64,000 bases of DNA. It comes from Allocatelliglobosispora scoriae. Lineage in GTDB: Bacteria > Actinomycetota > Actinomycetes > Mycobacteriales > Micromonosporaceae. Of this stretch, positions 25,890 through 34,941 are shown one piece after another. The stretch's first letter is position 1. Every line of letters starts with the position of its first letter. The DNA is taken from positions 2,232,001 to 2,296,000 of the forward strand of contig NZ_JACHMN010000003.1 of the NCBI RefSeq assembly GCF_014204945.1. The letters are read 5' to 3'. Both the position numbers and the translations under genes were made by a program. The notes under the pieces were generated by a model. The model did no database searches. It saw only the letters and a program-made list of their open reading frames with translations, and was not told the origin of the DNA.

Positions 25890-25922
25890 TGTGATGCATA
25901 TTCACTATGTAGTGACATCACA
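25890..25922. promoter_or_regulatory. Candidate MarR operator
   Basis: TGTGATG and CATCACA form outer arms (25890-25896, 25916-25922). Inside lies TCACTATGTAGTGA (25902-25915), a perfect 6-bp-arm palindrome. The site is 17-49 bases upstream of the marR start in an AT-rich patch, the usual place for MarR autorepression. Confidence 0.55.
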
Positions 25923-25972
25923 AAGTTTCGCACACGGCGGTGCCAGGCCGCAACGGAGTGTGACGGACGCTC

Positions 25973-28048
25973 TCAGACGCGCCAGATGTCGACGCAGCTG
26001 CCCTCGTCGGAGCTGGAGCAGGCGAGCAGGTGCTGCCCGTCGGCGCTGAACGCCGTCCGGACCGACCGGGCCGAGCTCAGATCCGCCCGGAAGAGCTCCT
26101 GGCCGGTCTCGGCCTCCTGCAGCGAGACCGCCACCGCGCCCGCGGACTGCCGCGCCGCCGCGAGCAGCCGCCCGTTGGGGCTGCGCGTCTCGGCGGCGAA
26201 CCCGTCGGCGCCGCTGTGATCGGCGAAGCCGCCGAAGCGCCGGTGCAGGTCCTCGCCGACCATCTCCTCGACGACGGCGCCGGTGCTCAGGTCCCACATC
26301 ATCGCCACGTCGCGGCGGTAGCGCCCGACGTGGACCACCTTGTCGAGCTCGGAGATGAGCCGCCACATCGTCTCGTTGACGAGCACGGTCAGCGGTTTCG
26401 CCCCCGCCCGGAACTGCGAGCGCAGCAGGCCGGAGGCGATGTCCCAGACGAAGAAGCGGCCCTGCGGGTCCCACGCGACGAGGGTCAGGCTGCCGTCGGG
26501 TGCCACGAAGACGCGTCCGTGCTCGGGCTCCGGGCCCGGGTAGCTCGGCCGCAGCTCGCTCAGGACGGCGCCGGTCGCGATCGAGCGGGTCCGCACCCAG
26601 GCGCCCGTGCTCGGGCACTCCACCAGCACACTGCGGTCGGGGCTGAGCAGCCACTCGCCGTCGACGCGGAGCTGCACCCGCTTGTTGGGCCGGTCGCCGG
26701 AGATCACCTTCACCGAGCGGGCCATCCCGGCGATCACGTCGGAGTCGAGGAAGGAGCCCGGTCGGACCCGGTGCTCCGCCATGATCCCCTCGCGGGCGGC
26801 GGTGAGGTCGAAGATGCGGTCGTCGTCGCTGCGCACCTGGGCGAGGACGGCACCGCCGGGGTAGGACTCGCCCGGCCCGACGGTCCAGCGGACGAGCCGG
26901 GCCCGGCCGGTCGGCAGCGTCCAGGCGAGGGGTTCCAGGCGCCAGGCGGGCGGCACGGCGGCGATCCGGCGCCCGCTGGCCCGGTCGGCCCACCGGGCGG
27001 CACCGCGGACCACCGCGAGCTCGGGCTCGGCGGGCTGCCAGACCGGTCGCCCGAACTCCAGCCGCAGCGCCTTGCCGACGCCGGGCAGCTTGGCGGCTCC
27101 CCCGACGAGGGCGATCCCGGCGACCTCGCCGGGAGTGAATCCCGACCGGGCGATCATCGCCCGGCAGCTCGCGAGCAGCCAGCGCACCGACGGCTCCGCG
27201 AAGCGGTCCAGCGCCGCGCGGTCCAGAGAATAGGGGGGTACGCCGGCCGCGAGCCAGTCGGAGGCCTGCTCGTCAGCGGCGAGCCGGTGCTTGAGGCGGC
27301 GGACGAAGTCGGCGGCGGTGAACCGTGCCCGCAGCCCGTCGTCGCCGGGTGCCGAGAGCGCGGCGGGCACCCAGTCGGGCAGGGTGGCGGCGAGGTCCTG
27401 CAGCAGGATGGAGTCGAGGCTCTGCCCGCCGGAACAGGTGTCCTCGGCGAGCTGGATGGGGTGCTCGGCGTGCATCCGGTGCAGCGTCACCGTCCAGGAG
27501 GCGCCGAGGTCGCAGACGAGGACGATCGCGCCCTCGGCCGGATCGGCGCGCAGGAGCGGATCGCGCAGGGCCGCGACGGCGTCGCTGACGAGCTCGGCGG
27601 CGGGGAAGCCCGCCTCGGCTGCCATCGCCACCATCGCCTCGCGGCGGGGGTCGAGCGGGCCGTAGCCGGCCGGGACGGTCATGGCGAGCCGCTCGATCCG
27701 CTCGCCGTGCTGGCGCTCCGCCTCTGCGCGGACCACCGACAGGTAGCGGGCGAGCAGCTCACCCCCGGCGACCTGCCCCTCGCCGAGCGGGAGGGGAGTT
27801 CCCGTGTCGACGGAGGAGCGCAGGCCCGATGCGTACCACCGGGGTCTGGTGTCTCGGCGCTGCTGCGCGGCGGCGCCGATGAGCAGGGTCTCGTGATCGA
27901 GGAAGACCGCCGACGGCCAGCGCGGAGCGCCGGTCATCGGGCAGAGCACAGGCGTGACGACGGGTCCGGTGGCGACGACGGCCGACGTTTCATGCGTGCC
28001 GAAGTCCACGATCAACGTCGGTTGGTGAGCGGGCGTCGATTCAGCCAT
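25973..28048 (-). CDS. Hsp70-type ATPase fused to a WD40-like propeller
   Basis: 691 residues. Residues 1-360 are an actin/Hsp70 ATPase: LIVDFGTHETSAVV (phosphate 1), VLVCDLGASWTVTLHR (phosphate 2) and IALVGGAAKLPGV (adenosine motif). The usual substrate-binding beta-sandwich and lid are absent. Residues about 400-691 instead hold repeated strands ending in W-D or I-W (LVAWDPQGRFFVWDI, AMMWDLSTG, SPNGRLLAAARQ, CVDIWRV), a WD40-like propeller. It is third in the leftward series after the Ser/Thr kinase and the VWA protein, suggesting a signalling or stress complex. A 29-bp-arm hairpin separates it from the VWA gene. Confidence 0.85.
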   Translation of the reverse strand: MAESTPAHQPTLIVDFGTHETSAVVATGPVVTPVLCPMTGAPRWPSAVFLDHETLLIGAAAQQRRDTRPRWYASGLRSSVDTGTPLPLGEGQVAGGELLARYLSVVRAEAERQHGERIERLAMTVPAGYGPLDPRREAMVAMAAEAGFPAAELVSDAVAALRDPLLRADPAEGAIVLVCDLGASWTVTLHRMHAEHPIQLAEDTCSGGQSLDSILLQDLAATLPDWVPAALSAPGDDGLRARFTAADFVRRLKHRLAADEQASDWLAAGVPPYSLDRAALDRFAEPSVRWLLASCRAMIARSGFTPGEVAGIALVGGAAKLPGVGKALRLEFGRPVWQPAEPELAVVRGAARWADRASGRRIAAVPPAWRLEPLAWTLPTGRARLVRWTVGPGESYPGGAVLAQVRSDDDRIFDLTAAREGIMAEHRVRPGSFLDSDVIAGMARSVKVISGDRPNKRVQLRVDGEWLLSPDRSVLVECPSTGAWVRTRSIATGAVLSELRPSYPGPEPEHGRVFVAPDGSLTLVAWDPQGRFFVWDIASGLLRSQFRAGAKPLTVLVNETMWRLISELDKVVHVGRYRRDVAMMWDLSTGAVVEEMVGEDLHRRFGGFADHSGADGFAAETRSPNGRLLAAARQSAGAVAVSLQEAETGQELFRADLSSARSVRTAFSADGQHLLACSSSDEGSCVDIWRV

Positions 28049-28208
28049 GCGTGCCTCCGGTGCCGTGACCGTGGACTATGCGCACCTCGTCGTGTGTGTC
28101 CTCGAACATAAACCGCAGTCATTGCCAGCCGGTTACGCCACCGTTCGGATGTGTTAAGCCTTCCCACTAGTCGCCGCCCTCTCCCCAATCGGCCCCCCGC
28201 CCCTCACC

Positions 28209-28286
28209 AATTCGCGTTGATCAAGGGAAGACTCGCCATCCGGGGTGTCCGATACGCGGCGAGTCTTCCCTTGATCAACGCGAATT
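28209..28286. repeat. 29-bp perfect inverted repeat
   Basis: Arms 28209-28237 and 28258-28286 are exact complements (outer end AATTCGCGTTGATCAAGGGA) around a 20-base loop. It starts eight bases after the VWA stop on the minus strand and precedes the Hsp70-propeller gene by about 160 bases. It would be a very stable RNA hairpin and may reduce readthrough into the Hsp70 gene. Confidence 0.8.
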
Positions 28287-28293
28287 TTGGGGG

Positions 28294-30072
28294 TTAGAAG
28301 GCGCTGACGAGTTTGACGAAGGCTTCGTTGATCTTCGTGGGGTCCTGGGCGTCGAAGGCCTTGCCGCCGGTTGCCTTCGCGATTCTCGTCAGGGTTTCCA
28401 GGTCGGACTGGTCGTCGAAGGCGATGCAGAAGATCTTCACCGGACGGTCGGGGTCCAGGGTGATGTCCTTCAGGAGCTTCTTCAGGTCGTTGTCGGGGGG
28501 ATACTCGTTCTTGCCGTCCGTCAGGACCACCACGGCGTTGATGCGGTTGCGGTCGTAGTGGTCCAGGACGTACTGGTGGGCGGCTCGGACGGTGGCGTAG
28601 AGCGCGGTCCCGCCCTCCGGTTTGAGGGTCTTGAGCTTGCCGCCGAAGGCGCGGCTGTCGAAGCGGCCCAGGGTGATCTCGTTACTGTAGGGGGTCTTCC
28701 CGCGTCTGGGCGTCACCGAGGAGAAGGACCACAGGCCCACCCGGTCCTCGTCGTTGAGCAGGTTGACGCCGTTGGTCGCCGCGCCGACCGCGACCTGCAG
28801 CCGGGTCTGGTTGCCGATCATGCTCGTCATCGACCCCGAGGTGTCGACGGCCATCAGGATGTTGGCCTTCTTGCGCAGCGTGCTCCAGCCGCCGAGGATC
28901 GCCTGCACGACGGTCGGGTCCGGCGCGTCGAAGTAGCTGAGCTCGGCGTTGTCGCGTCCGCGCAGGGACTCGAACAGCGACTTCGAGGCGGTGCGCTCAT
29001 GGTCGCGGAAACCGATGTCGGCGAAGCTGCGCTGCTGCTCGGGCTCCTGCAGGAAGGCGAGGAAGTCCTTGGCCGCGGCCTGCTGGCGGGCGTCGGCGGT
29101 GGGCAGCACCACGTAGGGGTGGTCCAGGTTGAAGGTGCCCTCCTTCGGGTAGAGCGCCACGAGCGGCACCTTCGGCTTCTCGCCGTACTTCGGGCTGAGC
29201 TTGCCCTCGTTGTAGAGGTAGACCAGCTCCTCCTGCATGACGATCGCGCTGACGTCGGTCTGGGGCGCGTCGGTCTCCACCGTGGTGAGATCGTTGGCGG
29301 CGAGGTTGCGCAGCAGGTCGACCACGTCGTCGCTGTAGTGCGAGACGTTCGCCTCGATCTCCCGGACGAACTTCGTCACGCTCGGCTTGGCCAGGTCGAC
29401 CGTCATCAGGTCGCTGGAGGTGCCCATCGCGGCGTAGTAGGTGGCGATCGTCGCGGCGAGGCCCGAGGTCGAGAGGGTCGGGTTGTCCTTGCCGAAGGTG
29501 AAGCGGCCCCACTCTGGCTTGCCGAAAGCCGCCCAGCCCTGGTCGCCGGAGAGGCCCAGGATGTCGTTCCAGCCCAGCGCGCCCTTGCCCTGCACCAGCT
29601 CGCCCTTGGGCTGCTTCATCGCGATGACGAGCGGGCTGTTGGCGATCGACTCGAACTTGCCCGGCGTCTGCGCGGGCCGCCCGGCCGCCTTGTCGCGCAG
29701 CTGGAGCTGCCCGGTCCACAGGCTCGAGGTGGGGAGCCAGACCTGGGGCTGGGGGATCTTCGGCTGTGCTGCCGCCCAGCCCTTGTCGAGCGACTCCATC
29801 GCCTTGCCCGAGGTGACGCCGTCGACGGTGATGCTGGCGCAGAGGCCGTCGTCGAACTCGCGGTCGGCGGCGCCGTAGCGCTGGGCGAGCTCGCGGACGA
29901 GCACGTCCTTCTCCGTCGAGGAGACGACCTCCAGCTGTACGCAGTGCGACCGGTCGGCGCCGAACGTATCGGTCTTGACCACGACGTAGGCGGCGCCCAT
30001 CACGGCTATCCCGGCGATGATCGCGATGGTGTAGGGCAACCATGTGCGGGATGACGACGGGCCCGAGGCCAT
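28294..30072 (-). CDS. Membrane-anchored solute-binding-like protein with VWA domain
   Basis: 592 residues. GGAGGAAAA precedes the ATG at 30072. An N-terminal membrane anchor lies at about 13-32 (TIAIIAGIAVMGAAYVVV). Residues about 45-370 resemble a periplasmic solute-binding fold (SPLVIAMKQPKGELVQ, WNDILGLSG). A von Willebrand A domain follows, with the MIDAS motif AVDTSGSM near 408-415 and VVVLTDGKNE later. The family is extracytoplasmic; metal-dependent protein binding is expected from the intact MIDAS. It sits between the kinase and Hsp70-propeller genes, all leftward, with an 83-base gap to the kinase. Confidence 0.88.
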   Translation of the reverse strand: MASGPSSSRTWLPYTIAIIAGIAVMGAAYVVVKTDTFGADRSHCVQLEVVSSTEKDVLVRELAQRYGAADREFDDGLCASITVDGVTSGKAMESLDKGWAAAQPKIPQPQVWLPTSSLWTGQLQLRDKAAGRPAQTPGKFESIANSPLVIAMKQPKGELVQGKGALGWNDILGLSGDQGWAAFGKPEWGRFTFGKDNPTLSTSGLAATIATYYAAMGTSSDLMTVDLAKPSVTKFVREIEANVSHYSDDVVDLLRNLAANDLTTVETDAPQTDVSAIVMQEELVYLYNEGKLSPKYGEKPKVPLVALYPKEGTFNLDHPYVVLPTADARQQAAAKDFLAFLQEPEQQRSFADIGFRDHERTASKSLFESLRGRDNAELSYFDAPDPTVVQAILGGWSTLRKKANILMAVDTSGSMTSMIGNQTRLQVAVGAATNGVNLLNDEDRVGLWSFSSVTPRRGKTPYSNEITLGRFDSRAFGGKLKTLKPEGGTALYATVRAAHQYVLDHYDRNRINAVVVLTDGKNEYPPDNDLKKLLKDITLDPDRPVKIFCIAFDDQSDLETLTRIAKATGGKAFDAQDPTKINEAFVKLVSAF

Positions 30073-30155
30073 GATTTTTCCTCCAGGGGGTGGACGGCGG
30101 ACTCCATCATGCCGGTTGCCGTCCACTCCGCGACCGGTGGCCGCCGACACCCGGG

Positions 30156-31541
30156 CTATCCGGTGGTGTCCTCGCCGCTGTCGAGCAACGCCGCGGCGAC
30201 CGCGCGGACGGCGTACACGATGGTGAACGTGGCGCCACCGACCAGCGCGGCGGTGCTGACCACAGTGGACGCGATGTAGCCGGTTGCGGCGCCGAGCGTA
30301 CCGACGAAGATCGCGGTGGAGATGCCCCACGGATCGCCGAGCTGGCGGCCGAGCCGGGTCCCCAGCGATGCGGGCGGCCGGGCGACGGCGGTCGCGGCCC
30401 GCTCGGCGGGCGGCGCGGGCGGCGCGGGCGGCTCGATCGTGGCCCGGCGCTGCTCGCGGGGCGCGGTGACGGCCGTGACCACGGCCTGGTCGGTGCCGCG
30501 CGGCGACGACGGGGGTACGCCGACCGGCGCGACCGCGGCGGAGCCGACGACCGGCCCGGCGACGACCGGCCCGGCGACGACCGGCGGCGGAGCGGACGGC
30601 ACCGGAGCGGCCACCGGCGGAGCCTGGACCGGGAGGGTCGGCAGGATGCTCGTCGCGGCGTCGGTGCCCTCCTGGAGCATCGTCTCCAGCGGCAGCGTCG
30701 CCGGGAGCCCGCCGCCGTGCCCCAGCAGCCGCAGCAGCACCTGCTGCGCGGACGGGCGGCGGTGCTGGTCCTTGGCGAGGCACTCGGCCGCGAGGTCCCG
30801 CAGCGGACCGGTGAGGCCGCTCAGATCGGGTTCGTCGTCCATGACGCGCCGCATCACGTTGGCGAGGCCGTCGTTGCCGAAGGGCGGCTTGGCGGCGGCG
30901 GCGAACGCCATCGTCGCGGCCCAGGCGAAGACGTCGCACTGCGGTCCGACATCGACGTTGCGGAAGCGCTCCGGCGCCATGTAGGGAACCGTGCCCATGA
31001 CGTTGGTGTTCATCGAGTCGCTGCCGAAAGCCCGGGCGATGCCGAAGTCGATCACGCGGGGCCCGTCGGCGCCGAGGATCACGTTGTCGGGCTTGAAGTC
31101 GCAGTGCACCACCCCCGCCTGGTGGATCGCGGCGATCGCGGTGGCGGTGCCGACCGCGAGGCGGTAGAGCGAGTTCGCCGCGAGCGGGCCGTGCTCCTTG
31201 ACCTGCCGGTAAAGGGTGTGCCCCTCGATGAACTCGCTCACCACGTAGGGCTGCTCGGCATCGAGGTCGGCGAAGAGGACCTGGGCCGTGCAGAACGGCG
31301 CGACCTGCTGGGCGGCGGCGATCTCCTTGGCGAAGCGGCGCTTGGACTGCGGCGTCCCGGTCAGCTCCATATTGATCATCTTGACCGCGACCCGGTGCCC
31401 GGCATCGTCCTCGCCGAGATAGACGATGCCCTGACCACCCGCGCCGAGTCGGCCGAGCAGGCGGTATCTCCCCGCCGATCGCGGCTCGTGAGCCGCCAGG
31501 GGGGTGACTCTCGGCATCGCTGCCCCTACCGGTCCTGACAT
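30156..31541 (-). CDS. Transmembrane Ser/Thr protein kinase with HCD catalytic loop
   Basis: 461 residues. Kinase domain about 25-270: glycine loop GAGGQGIVYLG, AVKMINM lysine, catalytic loop HCDFKPDN (His146, Asp148, Lys150), DFGIARAF and the APE-like MAPERF. The Arg before the catalytic Asp is Cys147, so this is a non-RD kinase. Then come a Pro/Val-rich linker (about 290-390) and two hydrophobic helices (about 410-450) with almost no external domain. GGAG lies five bases before the ATG at 31541; GTG 31547 and ATG 31517 are alternatives. It is the first gene of the kinase-VWA-Hsp70 series. Confidence 0.9.
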   Translation of the reverse strand: MSGPVGAAMPRVTPLAAHEPRSAGRYRLLGRLGAGGQGIVYLGEDDAGHRVAVKMINMELTGTPQSKRRFAKEIAAAQQVAPFCTAQVLFADLDAEQPYVVSEFIEGHTLYRQVKEHGPLAANSLYRLAVGTATAIAAIHQAGVVHCDFKPDNVILGADGPRVIDFGIARAFGSDSMNTNVMGTVPYMAPERFRNVDVGPQCDVFAWAATMAFAAAAKPPFGNDGLANVMRRVMDDEPDLSGLTGPLRDLAAECLAKDQHRRPSAQQVLLRLLGHGGGLPATLPLETMLQEGTDAATSILPTLPVQAPPVAAPVPSAPPPVVAGPVVAGPVVGSAAVAPVGVPPSSPRGTDQAVVTAVTAPREQRRATIEPPAPPAPPAERAATAVARPPASLGTRLGRQLGDPWGISTAIFVGTLGAATGYIASTVVSTAALVGGATFTIVYAVRAVAAALLDSGEDTTG

Positions 31542-31784
31542 TGCCACTCCACGCGTTTCACCAGGCCACCCAGCGAGCGGGGCCGACGGCGGGGGTCGGC
31601 CGACACGCGTATCGTGCCACGGTCGCGCCCGCCGTGCCGACAGCAGGACACCCCGGCCGGAGCCGGGTGGGACGCGATCGGGGGAATTCGTCCGGGTCCT
31701 TCGGCCCGTAAACTGGGATGGCCCTGGTCATCGGCTCGCCGACGGGCGCTTCGAGGCCAGGCTGGCGCATGAGCGGAGCGCACG

Positions 31785-32153
31785 ATGGGCGGACCTCACC
31801 GGACCTTCACCCAGCACGACGCGGCGACGGGCACCACCTATACGCGGGCCGAGGACGCCGGTCCCGGACTGCGGCACGTGATGGAGCTGACGACCTACGC
31901 CAACGGCGACACCACGGTGGTCGCCACGACGGCGACGGGGCGCTACTGGACCGAGCACCGCACGGAGACCCGCCAGGGGCAGATCACCTGGGAATCGACC
32001 CGGCGCTACGACGCCGAGACCGGCTCGCTGTGCAGCCGTCGAGAGTGGACGGACATGGCCGGGGAGCGGCACGCGGAGGAGCTGACCGGGCACGTGCCGT
32101 GCCTCGGTTCCCCGATCGAGGGGCTCGCGGCGGGCGTCGGATATGTCGGATGA
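31785..32153 (+). CDS. Conserved-looking hypothetical protein
   Basis: 122 residues, hydrophilic, no signal or membrane segment. It is rich in Thr/Arg/Glu with alternating strands (TYTRAEDAGPGLRHVMELT, TTTVVATTATG-like), suggesting a small beta protein. The ATG at 31785 begins strongly C/G-ending codons. It is divergent from the kinase and 56 bases before the acyl-CoA dehydrogenase. No family was recognised. Confidence 0.6.
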   Translation: MGGPHRTFTQHDAATGTTYTRAEDAGPGLRHVMELTTYANGDTTVVATTATGRYWTEHRTETRQGQITWESTRRYDAETGSLCSRREWTDMAGERHAEELTGHVPCLGSPIEGLAAGVGYVG

Positions 32154-32209
32154 AAAGCGCGGCATGGGGACCTATCCTCCAGAACCCAAACGACCGTTAA
32201 ACTGACCGG

Positions 32210-33370
32210 GTGTTCACCGATGAGATGAGCGGCCTGCCGGAGACCCCGGAGATCGCCGCGCTGATGGAGCTGACCTGCGAGCTCGCCGACAAGGAGCTCG
32301 CACCGAGAGCAGCCGACCACGAGGAGCGCGGCGAGTTCCCCCGGGAGCTGGTCCGCACCCTCGGCCGCAGCGGGCTGCTGGGGCTGCCCTACCCGGAGGA
32401 GTTCGGCGGGGCCGGGATCGCCTACACGGCGTACCTGCGGGTGCTCGAGATCCTCGCCTCGCGCTGGCTGGCGGTGGCCGAGGCCGTCAGCGTGCACACC
32501 CTCGCCTGCTACCCGCTGGCCCATCACGGCACCGATGAGCAGCGGCGGCGCTGGCTGCCGGAGATGCTCGGCGGCGAGCAGCTCGGCGCCTACGCCCTCT
32601 CCGAGCCGGCCGGCGGGTCCGACGCCGCCAACCTCACCACCCGGGCGGTCCTCGACGGCGACGCCTACGCGGTGACGGGGGTCAAGGCCTGGATCACCCA
32701 TGCCGGGGTCGCCGACTTCTACAACGTCTTCTGCCGCACCGGCGGGCCCGGCAGCGGCGGCATCTCCTGCCTGCTCGCCGACGCCGACAACCCCGGCATC
32801 CAGCCGCAGGCCCGGGAGCGGACGATGGGGCTGCGGGCGTCGCCGGTCGCCCAGGTCGTCCTCGACGGCGCCCGGGTCGACGCCGACCGGCTGATCGGCC
32901 CGCTCGACGGCGGCTTCGCCATCGCCATGGGCGCCCTCGACAGCGGCCGCCTCGGCATCGCTGCCTGCGCGGTCGGCCTGGCCCAGGGCGCGCTCGACTA
33001 CGCGATCGGCTATGCCCGCGACCGCCAGCAGTTCGGCCGGAGCATCATCGACTTCCAGGGCGTCGGCTTCCTGCTCGCCGACGCCTCGACACAGATCGCG
33101 GCGGCCCGGGCGCTGGTCCAGTCGGCGGCGGCGCTGCGGGACGCGGGCAAGCCCTACTCGCTCGCGGCGGCGCAGTCGAAGCTCTTCGCGACCGACGTGG
33201 CGATGAAGGTGACGACCGACGCCGTGCAGGTGCTCGGCGGGGCCGGCTACGTCACCGACCACCCGGTCGAGCGCTACATGCGTGAGGCGAAGGTGCTCCA
33301 GATCGTCGAGGGCACCAACCAGATCCAGCGGTTGGTGATCTCGCGCTATCTCGCCAAGGGCGCCGTTTAA
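32210..33370 (+). CDS. Acyl-CoA dehydrogenase
   Basis: 386 residues, full length. GTG start. Family signatures are GAYALSEPAGGSDAANL (FAD/substrate) and the C-terminal QVLGGAGYVTDHPVERYMREAK. The catalytic base is Glu in IVEGTNQIQR. It oxidises an acyl-CoA to the enoyl-CoA with an electron-transfer flavoprotein as acceptor; chain specificity is not readable. A zinc alcohol dehydrogenase follows nine bases later. Glutaryl-CoA, short-chain and isovaleryl-type relatives cannot be separated from sequence alone. Confidence 0.93.
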   Translation: MFTDEMSGLPETPEIAALMELTCELADKELAPRAADHEERGEFPRELVRTLGRSGLLGLPYPEEFGGAGIAYTAYLRVLEILASRWLAVAEAVSVHTLACYPLAHHGTDEQRRRWLPEMLGGEQLGAYALSEPAGGSDAANLTTRAVLDGDAYAVTGVKAWITHAGVADFYNVFCRTGGPGSGGISCLLADADNPGIQPQARERTMGLRASPVAQVVLDGARVDADRLIGPLDGGFAIAMGALDSGRLGIAACAVGLAQGALDYAIGYARDRQQFGRSIIDFQGVGFLLADASTQIAAARALVQSAAALRDAGKPYSLAAAQSKLFATDVAMKVTTDAVQVLGGAGYVTDHPVERYMREAKVLQIVEGTNQIQRLVISRYLAKGAV

Positions 33371-33379
33371 GCTGGTGGC

Positions 33380-34417
33380 ATGCGCGCCACTGTGATCTAC
33401 GCACCGAAGGACATCCGCATCCAGGAGGTGCCCGACCCGCAGATCACCGAACCCGGTGACGCGATCGTCCGGGTCACCCACGCCTGCATCTGCGGCAGCG
33501 ACCTCTGGGCCTACCAGGGCGTCGCCGGCCGCGAGCCGGGGCAGCGGATCGGGCACGAGTTCCTCGGCGTCGTCGAGGCGGTCGGACCGGGTGTCGCCAC
33601 GCTGCGCCCCGGGCAGACCGTCGTGGCGCCCTTCGTCTGGTCCGACGGGACGTGCGAGTTCTGCCGGGAGGGGCTGCAGACCTCGTGCCCCGTCGGCGGT
33701 TTCTGGGGGCAGGTCGGCTCCGACGGCGGTCAGGGCGAGGCGGTCCGGGTCCCCGTCGCCGACGGCACCCTGGTGGCGCTGCCGGACGGGCTCGACGACG
33801 CGACCCTGGTCAAGGTGCTCGCGCTCGCCGATGTCATGTCGACCGGCCACCACGCCGCGCGGGCGGCCGGTGCCCGGCCGGGTGCCACCGTCGCCGTCGT
33901 GGGGGACGGTGCGGTCGGCCTGTGCGGTGTGCTCGCCGCCCGACGCCTCGGCGCCGAGCGGATCATCGCGCTCGGCCGCCACGCGTCGCGGACGGCGATC
34001 GCCCGGCGCTTCGGCGCCACCGACGTCATCGCCGAGCGCGGTGACGAGGCGATCGCGGCGGTCCAGGAGCTCACCGGCGGCACCGGCGCGCACGCGGTGA
34101 TCGAGGCCGTGGGCACGGAGGAATCGATGCGTACGGCGATCGGCGCCGCCCGCGACGGCGGGTTCGTCGGCTACGTGGGTGTGCCGCACGGCGGCCCGGC
34201 CGGTGTCGAGATCGGGCAGATGTTCGACCGCAACGTGGGCCTGCGCGGGGGAGTGGCGCCCGCCCGCGCCTACATCCCGGAGCTCCTCGCCGACGTGCTC
34301 GCCGGGACATTGGACGCGTCCCCGGTCTTCGACATGTCGGTGGGGCTGGCCGGCGTACCGCAGGGGTACGCGGCGATGAACGACCGTTCAGCGCTGAAGG
34401 TCTTGATCAGGCCGTGA
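33380..34417 (+). CDS. Zinc-dependent medium-chain alcohol dehydrogenase
   Basis: 345 residues. Catalytic zinc site: CICGSDLW and GHEFLGVVEAVG. The structural zinc loop is reduced, with CEFCREGLQTSC giving three of the four usual cysteines. The Rossmann motif is VVGDGAVGLCGVLAARRLG. It probably oxidises a secondary alcohol or polyol with NAD(P). The ATG at 33380 follows the acyl-CoA dehydrogenase stop by nine bases, so they are likely co-transcribed, followed by an Lrp regulator that may control them. Confidence 0.92.
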   Translation: MRATVIYAPKDIRIQEVPDPQITEPGDAIVRVTHACICGSDLWAYQGVAGREPGQRIGHEFLGVVEAVGPGVATLRPGQTVVAPFVWSDGTCEFCREGLQTSCPVGGFWGQVGSDGGQGEAVRVPVADGTLVALPDGLDDATLVKVLALADVMSTGHHAARAAGARPGATVAVVGDGAVGLCGVLAARRLGAERIIALGRHASRTAIARRFGATDVIAERGDEAIAAVQELTGGTGAHAVIEAVGTEESMRTAIGAARDGGFVGYVGVPHGGPAGVEIGQMFDRNVGLRGGVAPARAYIPELLADVLAGTLDASPVFDMSVGLAGVPQGYAAMNDRSALKVLIRP

Positions 34418-34454
34418 CCTGCGCGGCTTCACGCAGTGGCGGGCGGCGGCTATC

Positions 34455-34907
34455 GTGACGGCCGTGGAGGAGACCGACCGCTCGATCGTGGCAGCCCTCT
34501 CCGCTGACGGCCGGATGTCCTACACCGACCTCGCGGAGAAGGTGGGCCTCTCGGTGTCCGCCGTCCACCAGCGGGTTCGGCGCCTGGAGCAGCGCGGCGT
34601 CATCACCGGTTACGCCGCGAAGGTCAACTTCGAGGAGATCGGGCTGCCGCTGACCGCGCTGGTCGCGATCCGCCCCTTCGACCCGGCCCAGCCCGACGAC
34701 GCCCCCGAGAAGCTGGCGCACCTGCCGCAGATCGACTCGTGCTACTCGGTCGCGGGCGAGGATTTCTACCTCCTGCTCGTGCGGGTCGCCTCGCCGTCGG
34801 ACCTGGAGAAGCTGCTCCAGGAGATCCGCACCTCGGCCAACGTCACCACCCGGACCACGGTCGTGCTCTCCACCCCCTATGAGCAGCGCCCGCCCAGCGT
34901 GAGCTGA
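34455..34907 (+). CDS. Lrp/AsnC-family transcriptional regulator
   Basis: 150 residues, standard length. N-terminal helix-turn-helix (ADGRMSYTDLAEKVGLSVSAVHQRVRRLE), then a RAM ligand-binding domain (LPLTALVAIRPF to TTRTTVVLSTPYE). GTG at 34455; a GTG nine bases further in is an alternative. It follows the alcohol dehydrogenase by 37 bases. An amino acid effector is usual for the family. A family-1 palindrome pair separates it from the ABC-F gene. Confidence 0.92.
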   Translation: MTAVEETDRSIVAALSADGRMSYTDLAEKVGLSVSAVHQRVRRLEQRGVITGYAAKVNFEEIGLPLTALVAIRPFDPAQPDDAPEKLAHLPQIDSCYSVAGEDFYLLLVRVASPSDLEKLLQEIRTSANVTTRTTVVLSTPYEQRPPSVS

Positions 34908-34941
34908 CCCGCGCCGCCGCCCTGACCCGCCTTGATCGTCG

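Noticed and set aside
30073..30939. Upstream extension of the VWA protein frame into the kinase gene
   Set aside because: It is antisense-free but overlaps the kinase gene in another frame; the GGAGGAAAA-preceded ATG at 30072 starts the real protein.
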